Shown piece by piece: positions 1 through 10,559 of a DNA stretch of 64,000 nt. Below the pieces are notes generated by a model, which ran no database searches, was not told where the DNA came from, and saw nothing but the letters and a program-made list of their open reading frames with translations. The position numbers were made by a program, and so were the translations under genes. How positions within the stretch are numbered: position 1 is the first letter of the stretch; each line of letters starts with the position of its first letter. The DNA comes from Pleurodeles waltl (Eukaryota; Chordata; Amphibia; Caudata; Salamandridae), in contig NC_090447.1 of the NCBI RefSeq assembly GCF_031143425.1, positions 849,839,760-849,903,759 on the forward strand, read 5' to 3'.

Positions 1-1337
1 CGATGCTTCAAAGCCACGGGTTGTATAGTTTTGTCAATATGTAAATGCACCATACGATCCTTCAAACAACCTATGCCTTCAAACAAAGATTGAAACTCCG
101 TCAGTAAGTTATCCACAGTCCCCAAATGTACACTAAAGGCAAAGGATATAAGATTAAGCTGTTCTGCAGTCCGGCAGCTTAATAACATGTCTGACCCCAT
201 AGTGGTAACAAACACTTTTGCTGGTATCGACTGGCCTTCGTGAGACAATAACGCAGTAAACACCCCCGCCAACGGCAAAGGCTTTGCAGATCCAAATGTG
301 TAAACCTGAGTTGTGGTAGGCCGTAAATGGGGCTGAAAAGGAATACACTGCAAAACTGAAGTTGCTATAACATTGATAGAAGCACCAGTATCAATTAGCG
401 CGTCAACCTTGTGACCAGCCAATAAGACTGAACATCTTGGCACTCGCTTCCTAGGATGCCCACCAGGCTGCAGTGCATGTATCATATAGACTGTACCATC
501 ACCGTTCCCATCATCATCCAAATCATCATCATCCATGACAATGACCGGCTGCACCGATTGAACAGTCTTAACTTTCTGTGGTCGAGAACGGGACATGGAT
601 TTACAGACTTTCGCAAAATGATTGAGCTTCTGGCAATTAGAACATGTCTTGCCTTGCGCCGGACACACCCCTTGATGAGGAAAAGGACCCCCACAAGAAT
701 AACAAAACCGGGGCAACGTAGAAGTCCTTGATTTATACTTCCTCCTCTCCCCAGGTGTAGTATTGACAACATTCACCGGTTCCACTTTTACCTGAGTCTG
801 TAATGCTGCTTCCATGTGAGCTGCACGCTCCTTGGAAAGTTCTTTAGATCGTCCCAACGTGAGGATATTCACCATTGACATCCCAGGTACTTGTAATATA
901 TGTTCCCTTAACTTCACAGAGGCACACCCCTGTATAAACTGCGCACGCACTTCATCCTCCACATCCACCAAGGTGCAAGTGCGAGCTAACTCCTTAAGCC
1001 TAGCAAAAAAAACATCCACTGACTCATGCGGAAATTGCCTCGCTTGTCGCAGCAGAAACCTTTCATAATCGGGATTTGCCAAAGGCTCAAAATGCGCAGT
1101 CAGTGCCCGTTTCAATGATTGATAAGTATATGGCGGACCCTCCTCCACCACAGATCGTCCCAGCTTATGAACTGCTGCACCCCCAAGATGTAACAACAAA
1201 GGACGGCGTCGATCAGTTTCCACAGCTGTGGCAGCAAAATAAGTCTCTAAACGATCCACCCATTCTTTCCACCGGGCAGCAAGAGCAGATGGAGGGCCAT
1301 CAATCACGAAAGGCTCCAATGCAGGGATAGATGCCAT
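1..1337 (-). CDS. Ty3/gypsy gag-protease polyprotein (partial, open at left edge)
   Basis: One uninterrupted frame of 445 codons runs on the minus strand from an ATG at 1337 off the window edge. The N-terminal ~200 residues look like a retrotransposon capsid: proline-rich start, then an amphipathic helical region. A zinc knuckle of the form C-x2-C-x4-H-x4-C (CSNCQKLNHFAKVC) lies around 625-665, preceded by a second CxxC pair. Downstream is an acidic linker and an aspartic protease with the active-site motif DTGAS near 385-400. The last residues before the edge look like the lead-in to reverse transcriptase. The product would package element RNA and process the polyprotein. The start follows an in-frame stop 13 codons upstream and sits 280 nt below the primer-binding site. 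The absence of stops makes it the least decayed coding region here. The Ty3/gypsy assignment rests on zinc knuckle plus protease in one frame and on the short LTR. Confidence 0.88.
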   Translation of the reverse strand, partial: MASIPALEPFVIDGPPSALAARWKEWVDRLETYFAATAVETDRRRPLLLHLGGAAVHKLGRSVVEEGPPYTYQSLKRALTAHFEPLANPDYERFLLRQARQFPHESVDVFFARLKELARTCTLVDVEDEVRAQFIQGCASVKLREHILQVPGMSMVNILTLGRSKELSKERAAHMEAALQTQVKVEPVNVVNTTPGERRKYKSRTSTLPRFCYSCGGPFPHQGVCPAQGKTCSNCQKLNHFAKVCKSMSRSRPQKVKTVQSVQPVIVMDDDDLDDDGNGDGTVYMIHALQPGGHPRKRVPRCSVLLAGHKVDALIDTGASINVIATSVLQCIPFQPHLRPTTTQVYTFGSAKPLPLAGVFTALLSHEGQSIPAKVFVTTMGSDMLLSCRTAEQLNLISFAFSVHLGTVDNLLTEFQSLFEGIGCLKDRMVHLHIDKTIQPVALKH

Positions 1338-1616
1338 AATGACACCAGCCACAAAATCCAAAAGAAGAGGCAGCAATCACACTGCCCCCCCAAAGTCCGG
1401 AAACATATCCTTAGAAACAAAAAAAAATTGCACCTCCCAGGACATCAGCACTGGAGGGCACCAAAACCCCAGCACCAGCACTGAAGCAAGAGAAAAGAAA
1501 ACAGCGAAATCCCCAGGCAGCAGTCCAAACCGGAAAAACTCCACACTGGGCAGGCAGCAGCCTCCAGGCACTGCAACCCCCCTCCAGCACAAAGCAGGAG
1601 AATCAAGACAGGGCAG

Positions 1617-1631
1617 CCATCCTCGTCGCCA
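1617..1631 (-). other. Primer-binding site of the gypsy element
   Basis: On the minus strand the sequence TGGCGACGAGGATGG begins three bases after the CA end of the LTR. A TGG-initiated site just inside a 5' LTR is the position where a tRNA 3' end primes minus-strand DNA synthesis. The tRNA was not identified. Confidence 0.75.
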
Positions 1632-1634
1632 ATC

Positions 1635-1875
1635 TGTTGTGGTTGAAGAACAACACCACGGGAAAGAAAAGCACTCCACACGCTCCTCCGATGCTCCACA
1701 CACTGGGGAAAGCCTCCCCAGGGTATTTATTACCCACACCATCCATTAATCAAACAATTAAGTAATTAGTAACGTCACGGACTCTACCATCGAGGATTAC
1801 CATCACGGGGGGGAATTAACATCATTCCCCGTTTACTAATCCCTCGACGGAAAGAGCCGTTAAAACATAACAACA
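1635..1875 (-). mobile_element. 5' LTR of the Ty3/gypsy element
   Basis: This 241-bp block has perfect 6-bp inverted ends, TGTTGT and ACAACA. It lies immediately upstream (minus strand) of the primer-binding site and gag frame. It should drive transcription of the element. The matching 3' LTR is outside the window, so neither LTR divergence nor the target duplication can be checked. Confidence 0.8.
1722..1733 (-). promoter_or_regulatory. TATA-like element in the gypsy LTR
   Basis: The minus-strand sequence GGTAATAAATACC lies about 90 nt before the LTR end. Position and composition suit a TATA box, although the same bases contain AATAAA, so it could instead act in 3' end formation. Confidence 0.4.
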
Positions 1876-1913
1876 GGGAGGGCCTAAGAGAACCTCAGGT
1901 GTGTTACTTAAAC

Positions 1914-1929
1914 AAAAACTTAAAATTAA
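1914..1929. repeat. Left target-site duplication of the L1-like insertion
   Basis: AAAAACTTAAAATTAA (16 bp) recurs exactly at 8207-8222, at the poly-A end of the LINE. AT-rich sequence is the usual target of L1-type endonuclease. Low complexity leaves a small chance of coincidence, but both copies fall at the expected structural boundaries. Confidence 0.75.
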
Positions 1930-2706
1930 GTGCGTGTGGCCAACCATCATGGCCACTGGGACGTGATCCACAGCGGCTCCACATTACACTGCTAAAACGG
2001 AGACACATTCTTCTTCCAGAACACAAATGCGGGCCCCCACAGACTGAAACCGGGGTTGGCCTATAACAGCCCAAAACACTTCCAAAGGGGGTGATGAGAG
2101 ACGAAAGCCCGAGCAGGCCGAATCGAGAAATGGCAGAAACGCACCTACCACAGGCGAAAGGAAAACGGCTGTAAACCTGCAGTAACTCAACAGCCGAAAG
2201 TGCAGGACAGCTGGTCTGCAGTAGGGAAGAACATCCAAGAAGGCGAGACGGGGTAGTGCAAACGGGGAGAGATGAAGAGCCACGATTGTGCCTGACCTTA
2301 ACATGGCGGACTCCTTGAAGTCCCGGTCCTGAACCCACCTGCTGAACAGTCGTGAAGCATTGTATCGCCGAAGTAGGAGGTGAGCTGGCATAGACAATAC
2401 ATCCAAGGCTGCTCAGCTCAACACATGGCCCCCATGAGTGTCAGGGGGGCATACGACCTAGACAACAAAGCGACCTGTTACAACCACACTGCACCCTGGC
2501 GCTGAGTCTTAAACAAGACTTAAAGAGTTACCCCAAGTCCTGAGAAGCCTGATCTCCCCGAATGACCCTGAGATGGGGGTCTTAGGCAACTGATCGGAAA
2601 AAAGTTACCACCCAGACGCCCCCTATCAAGTGGAAAAGCAACACGGTACAGGGCCCCCAGGGAAATAGTGACAAGCTGACAAACAATCATTGAAACGGCT
2701 ACCCCT

Positions 2707-3441
2707 ATGTCACCGAAGAAAGGCGGGTCTAATAAAGTCACTGGTTACTTTACCCAGCCATCAGAGCAAAACCGAGAAACTGGGCACATAATGGCACTGA
2801 CAAAAGAAGACCTTCTCACCTTCCTCATGGATTTTAAAACAGAACTCAGGGAGGAGCTACGTCCAGATCTGAATACATCTCTAGCTACCATGAAGGCATA
2901 TATCAACGCCCAACTATCCGTGATACAGACAGACGTTGATGCAATTGGATCACGCACCCTAGATCTAGAAGCCAACTACATTGAACATGAAAAATGCGTA
3001 GCCCCACTGGAAAATGACACCGAACAGATCCACAACCAACTACAGATCTCCTTCCAGGGAGCTACATGCTCGTTATTTTAAAATGTGAAACCTGCCACTT
3101 TGATGAGGAGAATGAAATGTCAGCCTGTCACAGATTATCTGAGAAAGGAACGGGTAAGATACAGATGGACATACCCATTCAGCATAGCATTGGAACTGCA
3201 CAATAAATCTCACCACTTTACGGACCTAGGGGAAGTGGTAACTCGTCGAGGGATGAATGCCCCAAACACCAGCGAAGAAACTGAAACAAGGAGCGACCGA
3301 CCTACGGATCAACTCAAACAACGACAAGTGGACAGTGGCAGCAGCAACGTGAAGGATGACAAACGGGCAAGTGAAAGCATGACAGCGCTCTCAAGACACT
3401 CAGAGCTTGGGGCTAGCCCAGAGGGAACCATCACTGACTAG
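2707..3441 (+). pseudogene. L1-like ORF1 RNA-binding protein remnant
   Basis: The first segment (124 residues from ATG 2707) has a short basic head, then an acidic helical stretch with leucine/isoleucine spacing typical of the coiled coil by which ORF1p trimerises. It hits a stop at 3079. A second open segment in another frame (from about 3085) contains a YRWTYPFSIALEL stretch resembling the C-terminal domain of L1 ORF1p, then a low-complexity tail ending at 3441. The central RNA-recognition domain is missing or badly truncated, so the protein is dead. ORF1p normally coats LINE RNA as a nucleic-acid chaperone. The identification rests on position directly upstream of a recognisable ORF2 and on the coiled-coil character; sequence similarity to other families is weak by eye. 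Confidence 0.65.
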
Positions 3442-3904
3442 AAAAAGGACAGTTAGGGACGTAACTAGCCCCTAGGCTCCACTGTCAGAACTATGGGCTG
3501 AGGCTTCCCAGAGGGAGTGTTGGTCCCATGTAGCTCTTTCTATTTGATCAATAGTATAGACCGCCTCTGGACCTGGGATGTCCCTACTAACTGTAATCTG
3601 TGTCTCGTTCAGCATCTACTTGGTTCTTAGCAGTAAACATGCGGAACTGGACCGAAGTCCCCAGAAAAAATACCACAAAGGTTCAATTCATCTGTTAGTG
3701 AGGAGCCTTGGCTCAAAAGAATATTACAGTTCTTAAGTTTTAAATGTTGTACTATGGCATGTCGGGTGGGATGGGCTGAAAAGGTGGGGAGGGTGTGGTG
3801 GTGTGAGGGGGAGCAGGGTTAGAGGCAGTGCATGGGAGCGACCTGCTGTTCTAAATCATAAATTGCAAGGCCATTACACTTTAGAAGGAAGACCATCCCC
3901 CTTT

Positions 3905-6900
3905 CTGTGGCAGTTACAGTATTTACCTGGAATCTAAAAGGCCTCAATTCCCCCCATAAATGAACTAAATTCTCCAAATATATCCTGGATCGTAGGTTTG
4001 ACATAGTGGCCTTACAGGAAACCCATACGAAAATAAAAGACGATCATAGGTTAAAATATAAGACTTACCCCTTGATTTATAGATCATCAGCCACATCTAA
4101 TAGCAATGGTGTAGCCTTGCTGTTTCATTCTTCGACTACAATTCACACATATCAGGTCAAGACAGATAAAGACGGACGGCTATTGATGGTGAAGGGAACC
4201 ATGAGGGTCTGTCGCTGTACCATAGCTGTGATCTATGCTTCAAATGTGCACCAGTCAGAATTTTTAACTGCTTTTCTCAATCAGTTAGCGGGATTTGCCG
4301 AGGGAGAGATAATAGTAGTAGGAGATTTTTTATCTAGTTTGGAGCCCCGAGTTAGATAGTACCCATCCACAGAGGTTGCAGACAGGAATATTCGCTTGAT
4401 CCCTGCAGCTAGAAGTTATGCAGCTGGGGCTCCTAGACACCTGGAGTGTATCTCACCCCCTACTAAAGACTACACTTATTTTTCCCATTCCCATAGGACA
4501 TATTCCAGAATAGACTATATAATTGTTAGTCAAACAATACGACAGTACATCCACTCAACCACTATCCACGCTATGACGATCTCAGATCATGCAATGGTAG
4601 AGGTCACCTTGGACTTGCCGGGACCGAGACCAGCTTTTCGCAGATGGTTCTTCCCGACCCCACTGACAAGGGACCGTGCCTCCGTAACAAACTTAGACTA
4701 GCTATTAGGAAATATTTCCAAAAGAAAGACCTGCAGGACACCACCCTGGCCAATACCTGGGATGCCTTTAGAGCAGTGGGAAATGTATATCGCTACTTGA
4801 CCACCCTTACAAGACAGAAGACCAAAGAGCGATTCACACTGGAGGCAGAACTCCTAAAAATGGAAAAGGCCCATAAAGAATCTCCTACCCTTGCCCTCTA
4901 GCGGAAAGTGACAGCACATAGGGGTAAAGTCACAGCTATTTACACCAATAGAGCTGACCTTACATTACTATGCCTCAGACAGACCACATATGAAAAGGGG
5001 AACAAAGCAGGTACACACTTAGCCCATCAACTACGTAAAAAACAAGAATAATATTACATTGGGCCAATCCAAGCCACACAAGGGACACTGATTCATACAG
5101 AAGAGGGTAAGGCGGAGTCCTTTAGAGCTTTTTACAAGGCACTGTATTTTAAAGACCCAGGATCCAAACAAATACAACACGACTACCTGGCTAACACTAC
5201 ACTACCTAAACTTTCCTCAGCACAACAAGAAGAGCTTGATGAGCCCATTAGATCGTATGAGGTTCAAAAGGCCATTGATTCTCTTAAGCTTAACAAATCC
5301 CCCGGCCCAGACGGTCTGACGGCCCATTTTTTAAAAACCTTTGGAACCAACTTTGTACCTTATTTTATGACTCTCTTTAATTTCTTCGTAGACACGAGAG
5401 CAGTTACCCCTTCGATGGGCAGAGCCTTAATAACAGTGATACCCAAAGCCGGTAAGGACTTGACGGCATGCTTCTCTTACAGGCCAATAGCCTTACTTAA
5501 CTTAGACGCTAAAACATACACTAAAATACTGGCCAATAGACTTGAGGACCTTATGCTAGACTTGATCCACCCAGACCAGTCAGGCTTCATTAAAGGCCTC
5601 CAGACCCATGATAGCCTTAGGCGTGTGATCCATCTAATAGCAAAAGTGACTAAGAAAAAGATACCAGCAATACTCTTGGCTCTGGCTGCTGAAAAAGCTT
5701 TTGATCACTTTGATTGGTCATTCCTGTTCCAGACATTGAGACAGTTAGGGTTTGGTGAAGGAATTAGGACACAAATACAGCCATCTAAGCTCAACCTCGT
5801 TTGAGAGTCCTTGTCAATGGCCAAGCCTCCAAGTTATTTTTGCTGGAGCGAGGTATGAGACAAGGCTCCCCTCTTTCCCCTCTTTTGTTCGCTCTAAGTA
5901 TCGAACCCCTTGCAGTTAGAATTCAAAAGTCCCCAGCTATTCAGGGCATACCTTTTGGGTCATTCACTTATAAAATCTCACTCTTTGCTGATGAAGTGCT
6001 CCTTACTTTAGCTTCCCTCATACATCGCTGCCAGCAGTGCAAGCTGACCTAAAGGAATTTGAACATGTGGAAGGATTTCATGGTAATCTCACTAAGTCCT
6101 TCCTGCTCAACCTGACGGTCGCACCAAGGAACCTGATCAATAATACACCCTTTCGCATAGCTAAAAAGGAGGTTATTTACCTAGGGGTCAACCTTACACC
6201 AAGAGTAGAAGATCTATATAAAGCCAACTACTCCCCACTCCTACATTGACTAAAATAAGACTTGACTACCTGGACCCCCCTATGCATATCATGGCTAGGA
6301 CGCATAAATGCTATCAAAATGATGGTCCTGCCAAGTCTCCTATACCACTTTAAAGACTTCCAGTGGAAATCGCTAGGCAGTTTTTTACAGTGTTGTGAAC
6401 AATGATTACAGAATTTCTTTGGTAGAAGAAGAGGGCCAAGCTATCAAGCAAACTATTGACTCTACCCACATCAGAAGGAGGATAATCACTTCCAAACTTC
6501 CCGCTTTTCCATAAAGCATCGCAACTCAGAGTGATCACTGAATGGTCATTACAAGAGTCGGACAAACACTAGCTCTGTATGGACTGAGCAATAGTTGGGA
6601 AAACGATCTGGGACTTACTTTGGAAACCTAGGGCAACTCGCCCCTCCAACGCTTACCTGAATACCCCGACTAGAACGACATTGAAAGCATGGGATGAGGT
6701 GGCCAGTAAACACAAATTGACGATATTCCCCTCCCCACATACCCTGATACACTTTAATGAAGAGTTCACCCCAGCCCTTACCCTGGGACCCTTTGATGTC
6801 TGGAGAGAAGGGGGCTGTCTTACCATTTCAGGTTTGTTTCACAGCAATGACACTCTTACATTTGAGAATTGTCACCGGAACGTCAACTTACCGGCAACCA

Positions 6901-7712
6901 AGCTATATCATTACAATAAACTTATCCACTAGGTATCTGACCCCACGATCAGACAAGCAGCCACAAGGGAACTACTCCTGCTCGAAAAGTTTGTACGGAG
7001 GCAAGGAGGGACCTGGGGGACCATTTCTTTCCTATATTCACTTTTGACCTCCTCGGGCGCAGCCCCTGCACTAAGACAAAGGAAGCTCTGGGATCAACTC
7101 CTGGGGAGGGAGATATCCACAAAGCAATGCCGGAACCTAGCAAGAGATCTTAAGAAATGTAATCGATCATTGGGAATACGGGAAGCCCACTACAAGGTCT
7201 TCTATGACTGGTATCCCCACCCAGCTAACCTAAATAAGATTTTCCCAGACTCATCTAATAGATGCTGGAGAGGCTGTGGCCTGTTGGGGGACTTCCGTCA
7301 CATATGGTGGAATTGCCCCACAATTAGGCCGTACTGGTTGGAAATACTTGCTCAGATGAAAGACATCTTGAGGTACCCTCTGTCACACTTGTTAGAATTT
7401 ACATTACTTGGCCTGCGGGACCACAACCTCAAACACCAGACAGCAGGGGACAGATCAATTATGTGGCTCTGTTTGGGAGCTGCTAAGATGGCTCTGGCTG
7501 CAGCTTGGAAGGGAACTACTGCCCCTTCATTATCACAATGGCATGCTCGCCTTTGGCAAGGTATCACCATGGAGCGTTTGACAAACAAAATTACAGACAC
7601 ACGTAAAGATTTTGAATTTATATGGGGCTCGTTGGTAAGATATCTATCTGTGGCCTTGCTCTGTTCTCCTGCCCTACATGCACAAAAGCTCTTCCTATGT
7701 TCCAAATATTAG
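3905..7712 (+). pseudogene. L1-like ORF2 (endonuclease / reverse transcriptase) remnant
   Basis: Domains appear in canonical order across several frames. The APE-type endonuclease (3905-4690) shows TWNLKGLNSP, ALQETH and SRIDYI motifs followed by SDHAMVEV. The reverse transcriptase (about 5220-6250) shows SPGPDG, YRPIALLN, DQSGFIKG, RQGSPLSPLLF and FADE where the catalytic YADD should be, so even the catalytic box is mutated. The C-terminal domain (7044-7712, one open frame of 222 residues) has the C-x3-C...H-x4-C arrangement (CWRGCG...HIWWNC) typical of L1 ORF2p. The intact protein nicks target DNA and reverse-transcribes its own RNA there. Stops or frame changes occur near 3960, 4355, 4690, 4900, 5050, 5800, 6050 and 6250. 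The L1 rather than L2 assignment comes from the C-terminal zinc domain and the A-rich tail. Confidence 0.85.
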
Positions 7713-8206
7713 TCTGCATGCCCACTGCACCGCCGCAGCCAAGACCGACCATTATAGGGTAGCAATTAAAACACAACCACAACACTACCCAATAAAAACG
7801 ACTAGTATATGCTCATCCTCGACATCCCAAAGTTGTTAGTTATTCAAGTTTTCTCCCTTTCCCCCCTTGTAGTTTGTTTCCCTTTTAGTTTTGATATCTG
7901 TACTGGTGGTACTATCATAGGCTGGTCTCAAATATAACTATTCCCCCCTTTTTTTTCTTTTTTTTTCTTTTTGACTAATTAACGGTGAAGGAGGGGAGGC
8001 AGATACAGTACAGATCCTGATTGTCATTTGAATGTTGAAGCACTGCAAATGATTAGCAGAATGTATAAGGTCATTTTTTCCATATGCTATCACTATGCAA
8101 TACTGAATTGTAAAATGGCCTAATGTTGATCAACAGAGTCTTGAAATGGCACATTGCAATGTGCTTCTTTGTAATTGTTAAAATCAATCAAAAGAGTTTG
8201 AGGAAA

Positions 8207-8222
8207 AAAAACTTAAAATTAA
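8207..8222. repeat. Right target-site duplication of the L1-like insertion
   Basis: This is the exact 16-bp match to 1914-1929, overlapping the A-run at the LINE 3' end. Confidence 0.75.
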
Positions 8223-8715
8223 AAAAAATAACTAACTGGTTAAGGCCAAATCTTGTTTTGAGAACATCTTAACTGCTGTTGAGAGTTGATTACTGCACTA
8301 TCACTAATGGTAGCATTAAAAGTTAAGCCTGCATCTGGAAAATAAGTTTCCTGAGCTGACAATTCAGGGTGGGGGGAGCTAGGGGCTCCTTAACAAAACA
8401 ACACCAGTTATAATGGTTGGCAGAAATTACAGATTTGCAGTCAAGGGATCTCGGTGGCCTTTAAGAATGCCAGAGATAACTTTACCAGCAGTCAATAATT
8501 TTCTTAAAGGTATTTGCTATGACATCTTGTTTAGGTCCGGTATGGAAAATATGTGCAATTTTGTAATCAATGGTTAGAGCTTTGACCGATTGTACCTAGA
8601 GTTGGCAGTAAGTCGTTCCCAGTATGAACCTTAAATCATGGTTTAATTTACAATACGAATGCAAAAGGTTTAAACTGTGTTTACATTGTTTAACATTTAT
8701 TTATTTAGACATATT
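8223..8715. other. Unassigned interval
   Basis: AT-rich sequence without a coding frame of note. It is the continuation of the pre-insertion locus beyond the L1 target site and carries no repeat I recognise. Confidence 0.5.
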
Positions 8716-9480
8716 GGCCCTCATTTCAACCTCGGCGGTCTTTTTCCAAGACCGCCGAGGTACCGCTGTGATGAAGACCGCCAGGCGGTTTTCCGCACAG
8801 CGCATCATGACTGCTGGCAGCTGTCTGTACTTTTTCGGATGGAGAGCCGCCAACAGCCATACTGGCGGTCGGCGGGGAAGTGGAGGCTGCTCCACTTCCA
8901 CCGCCCGTCACCAGAACACTGCCCACCGAATCCCAACCCAGGATTCGGTGTGGCGGTGTTCTGTTGATGGGTAGCTGGTGGCGGAGCAGCCCCCATGGAT
9001 CCCGTCCCCTCCCGGAGGATCACCGGACAAGGTAAGGTGTCTGTTTGTATGTGTGCGGGTATGTGTTGTTGTAGTGTATGTGTGCATGTAGGGAGGGTGT
9101 ATGTTGATGTTGGGGTGGGGTGTCCTACCACCTTTGGGGGCTGGTAGGGGGGTCGGCACTGTGGGGGGAGGACTTGGGGTGGGGTTTGGGGGAGACCCCT
9201 ATCAGTGCCAGGGAAGGAATTCCCTGGCACTGATAGTGCCTACCGCCATGGATTTCATGGCGGTTCCAAACCACCTGAAATCCATGGTGGTATGCAGGGT
9301 CCTGATACCGCCAGCGGTCTGGGGACTGCCGCCGGGCTGGAGACCGAAGTCTCCAGCCCAGCGGTCGTCACCGTCCTGGCGGTCGGAGTGGAGAAGTGGC
9401 GGATGACCGCCATGGTCCTAATTAAAAAAAAAATCCGCCGGCCTGTTGGCGGTATTACCCCCAGGGTCATAATAAGGGCC
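8716..9480. mobile_element. Harbinger-like MITE built of serial hairpins (GGCGGT-rich)
   Basis: The 765-bp element starts GGCCCTCATT and ends AATAAGGGCC, flanked on both sides by ATT. Inside are successive palindromes: arms of 14 bp at 8729-8742/8748-8761, perfect arms of 16 bp at 9200-9215/9220-9235, and hairpins around 9240-9300 and 9325-9370. The terminal motif, the GGCGGT repeats and the sequence near 9435-9470 match the ends of the large Harbinger copies in this window. The element codes for nothing and is probably mobilised in trans by Harbinger transposase. Confidence 0.75.
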
Positions 9481-9777
9481 ATTGTAAGGAAATTCTTATT
9501 TGAGCGAACCAGGGAATTATAGGGGTCATGAGCAATATTGTTGTTATCGATGAGGAAATTAACATCAAGAGAGGGAAGCAATCTCCTAGCAGTAACAGCG
9601 GAAGTTCTGCTTGTTGGTGGAAATCAACTTCGGAAAGCTATGCTGAAATAAGTAATAGTGTGGGAAAATGCCATGCAACCTACTACATTGCCAGATGTTA
9701 GCCCCTCCTTTACAAAGCCTTCGAGTCCACTATCGGATGTCACCTTAGCAGCGCAGTCACTAATATCTAAACATATA
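9481..9777. other. Unassigned interval
   Basis: 297 bp between the MITE and Harbinger copy 1. No coding frame or repeat was recognised. Confidence 0.5.
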
Positions 9778-10114
9778 GGTGGTCATTATGACCCTGGCAG
9801 TCTTATGACCGTGAGGGTTAACGTGGTGGTACCACCACCAACAGGCTGGCGGTAATGACCGTCAAATTATGACCATAGTGGTGATCCCTCCCATAGCCAG
9901 CCAATGTACCACACCAACTGCCAGTGCGGTACGAACACCGAACAAGGCGTTAGCCACCTACAGGCAGGCGGAAGACAAGGTTCCGCCCACCAAATGATGA
10001 CATAGCACAGCACCACGATTTTCGAGGTGGAAGCAACAACCAAAAGCCTGGCAGAAACACATCATTTAAAAGGAGACACTCACTTCCAGGGACACAAAGG
10101 AGTCTGCGGCCGCC

Positions 10115-10197
10115 ATGGAGCCAGAACTGCAGGTGTTTCCAATGCTGTACCACGCCATGGCCGTCCTGCAGCACCAACGCCCATGAAGACGATGATG
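10115..10197 (+). pseudogene. Putative 5' exon of Harbinger transposase (copy 1)
   Basis: An ATG in a strong context (GCCGCCATGG) opens a short frame starting MEPELQVFPM and heading for an arginine-rich end, stopped by a TGA in this copy. A GTGAGT donor follows at 10198. Copy 2 has the same 83-nt exon (34677-34595) with start MEPELHIFPM, an RRRRP end, and a GTGAGT donor. Conservation of length, start, first five codons and donor on the transposase strand suggests a genuine coding 5' exon that splices over the antisense Myb2 gene to the transposase body. The joining phase is not established in either copy. A separate small gene is the alternative. Confidence 0.55.
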
Positions 10198-10559
10198 GTG
10201 AGTACAGCCGCCTAGCACACAACACACACCACACACCTAGAAACACATGCACAGGAAAATAACAGTAACAGAACCCCGGAGTAAAGAAACCCAGGACACA
10301 TACACAGTTCCAACCATTGTATTCCTGTTGTATGATTATGTAAAATGCAAAAACAAGCACAACTGCAGAAATAAATAAATGCAGGCCAAAAGGCCAGTCC
10401 AAAGTCACAAATGCCCACAGGGCAAAGTCCAAGCCCCAACTTGACTCCTGACAACATCGGGACTCCACTGTTCAGGGGGATCATGATGGAACTGGGCAGG
10501 CACCTCAGGGGGTGGGGGGCTGGGGGGCTGGGGGGCTGGGGTGATTGGGGTTGCATCAC

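Larger units (their letters stand above)
1930..8206 (+). mobile_element. L1-like LINE, near full length, decayed
   Basis: A 6.3-kb plus-strand element comprises a GC-rich 5' UTR (1930-2706), an ORF1 remnant (2707-3441), a broken ORF2 (about 3905-7712), a pyrimidine-rich 3' UTR (7713-8200) and a short A-run tail. Exact 16-bp target duplications bracket it. Both ends are present, so it was inserted as a full-length copy. It sits only 38 bp from the gypsy LTR. Numerous frameshifts and stops show it is no longer autonomous. Confidence 0.85.

Noticed and set aside
1339..1749. 136-codon plus-strand frame opposite the gypsy leader
   Set aside because: It overlaps the primer-binding site, leader and LTR of the minus-strand gypsy element. 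Composition only reflects the leader; no domain is visible.
10350..10390. tRNA or small RNA-like structures
   Set aside because: I looked for tRNA-type A and B boxes and cloverleaf folds around this and other short hairpins. Those in the window belong to MITE palindromes or Harbinger DNA; none forms a credible tRNA.
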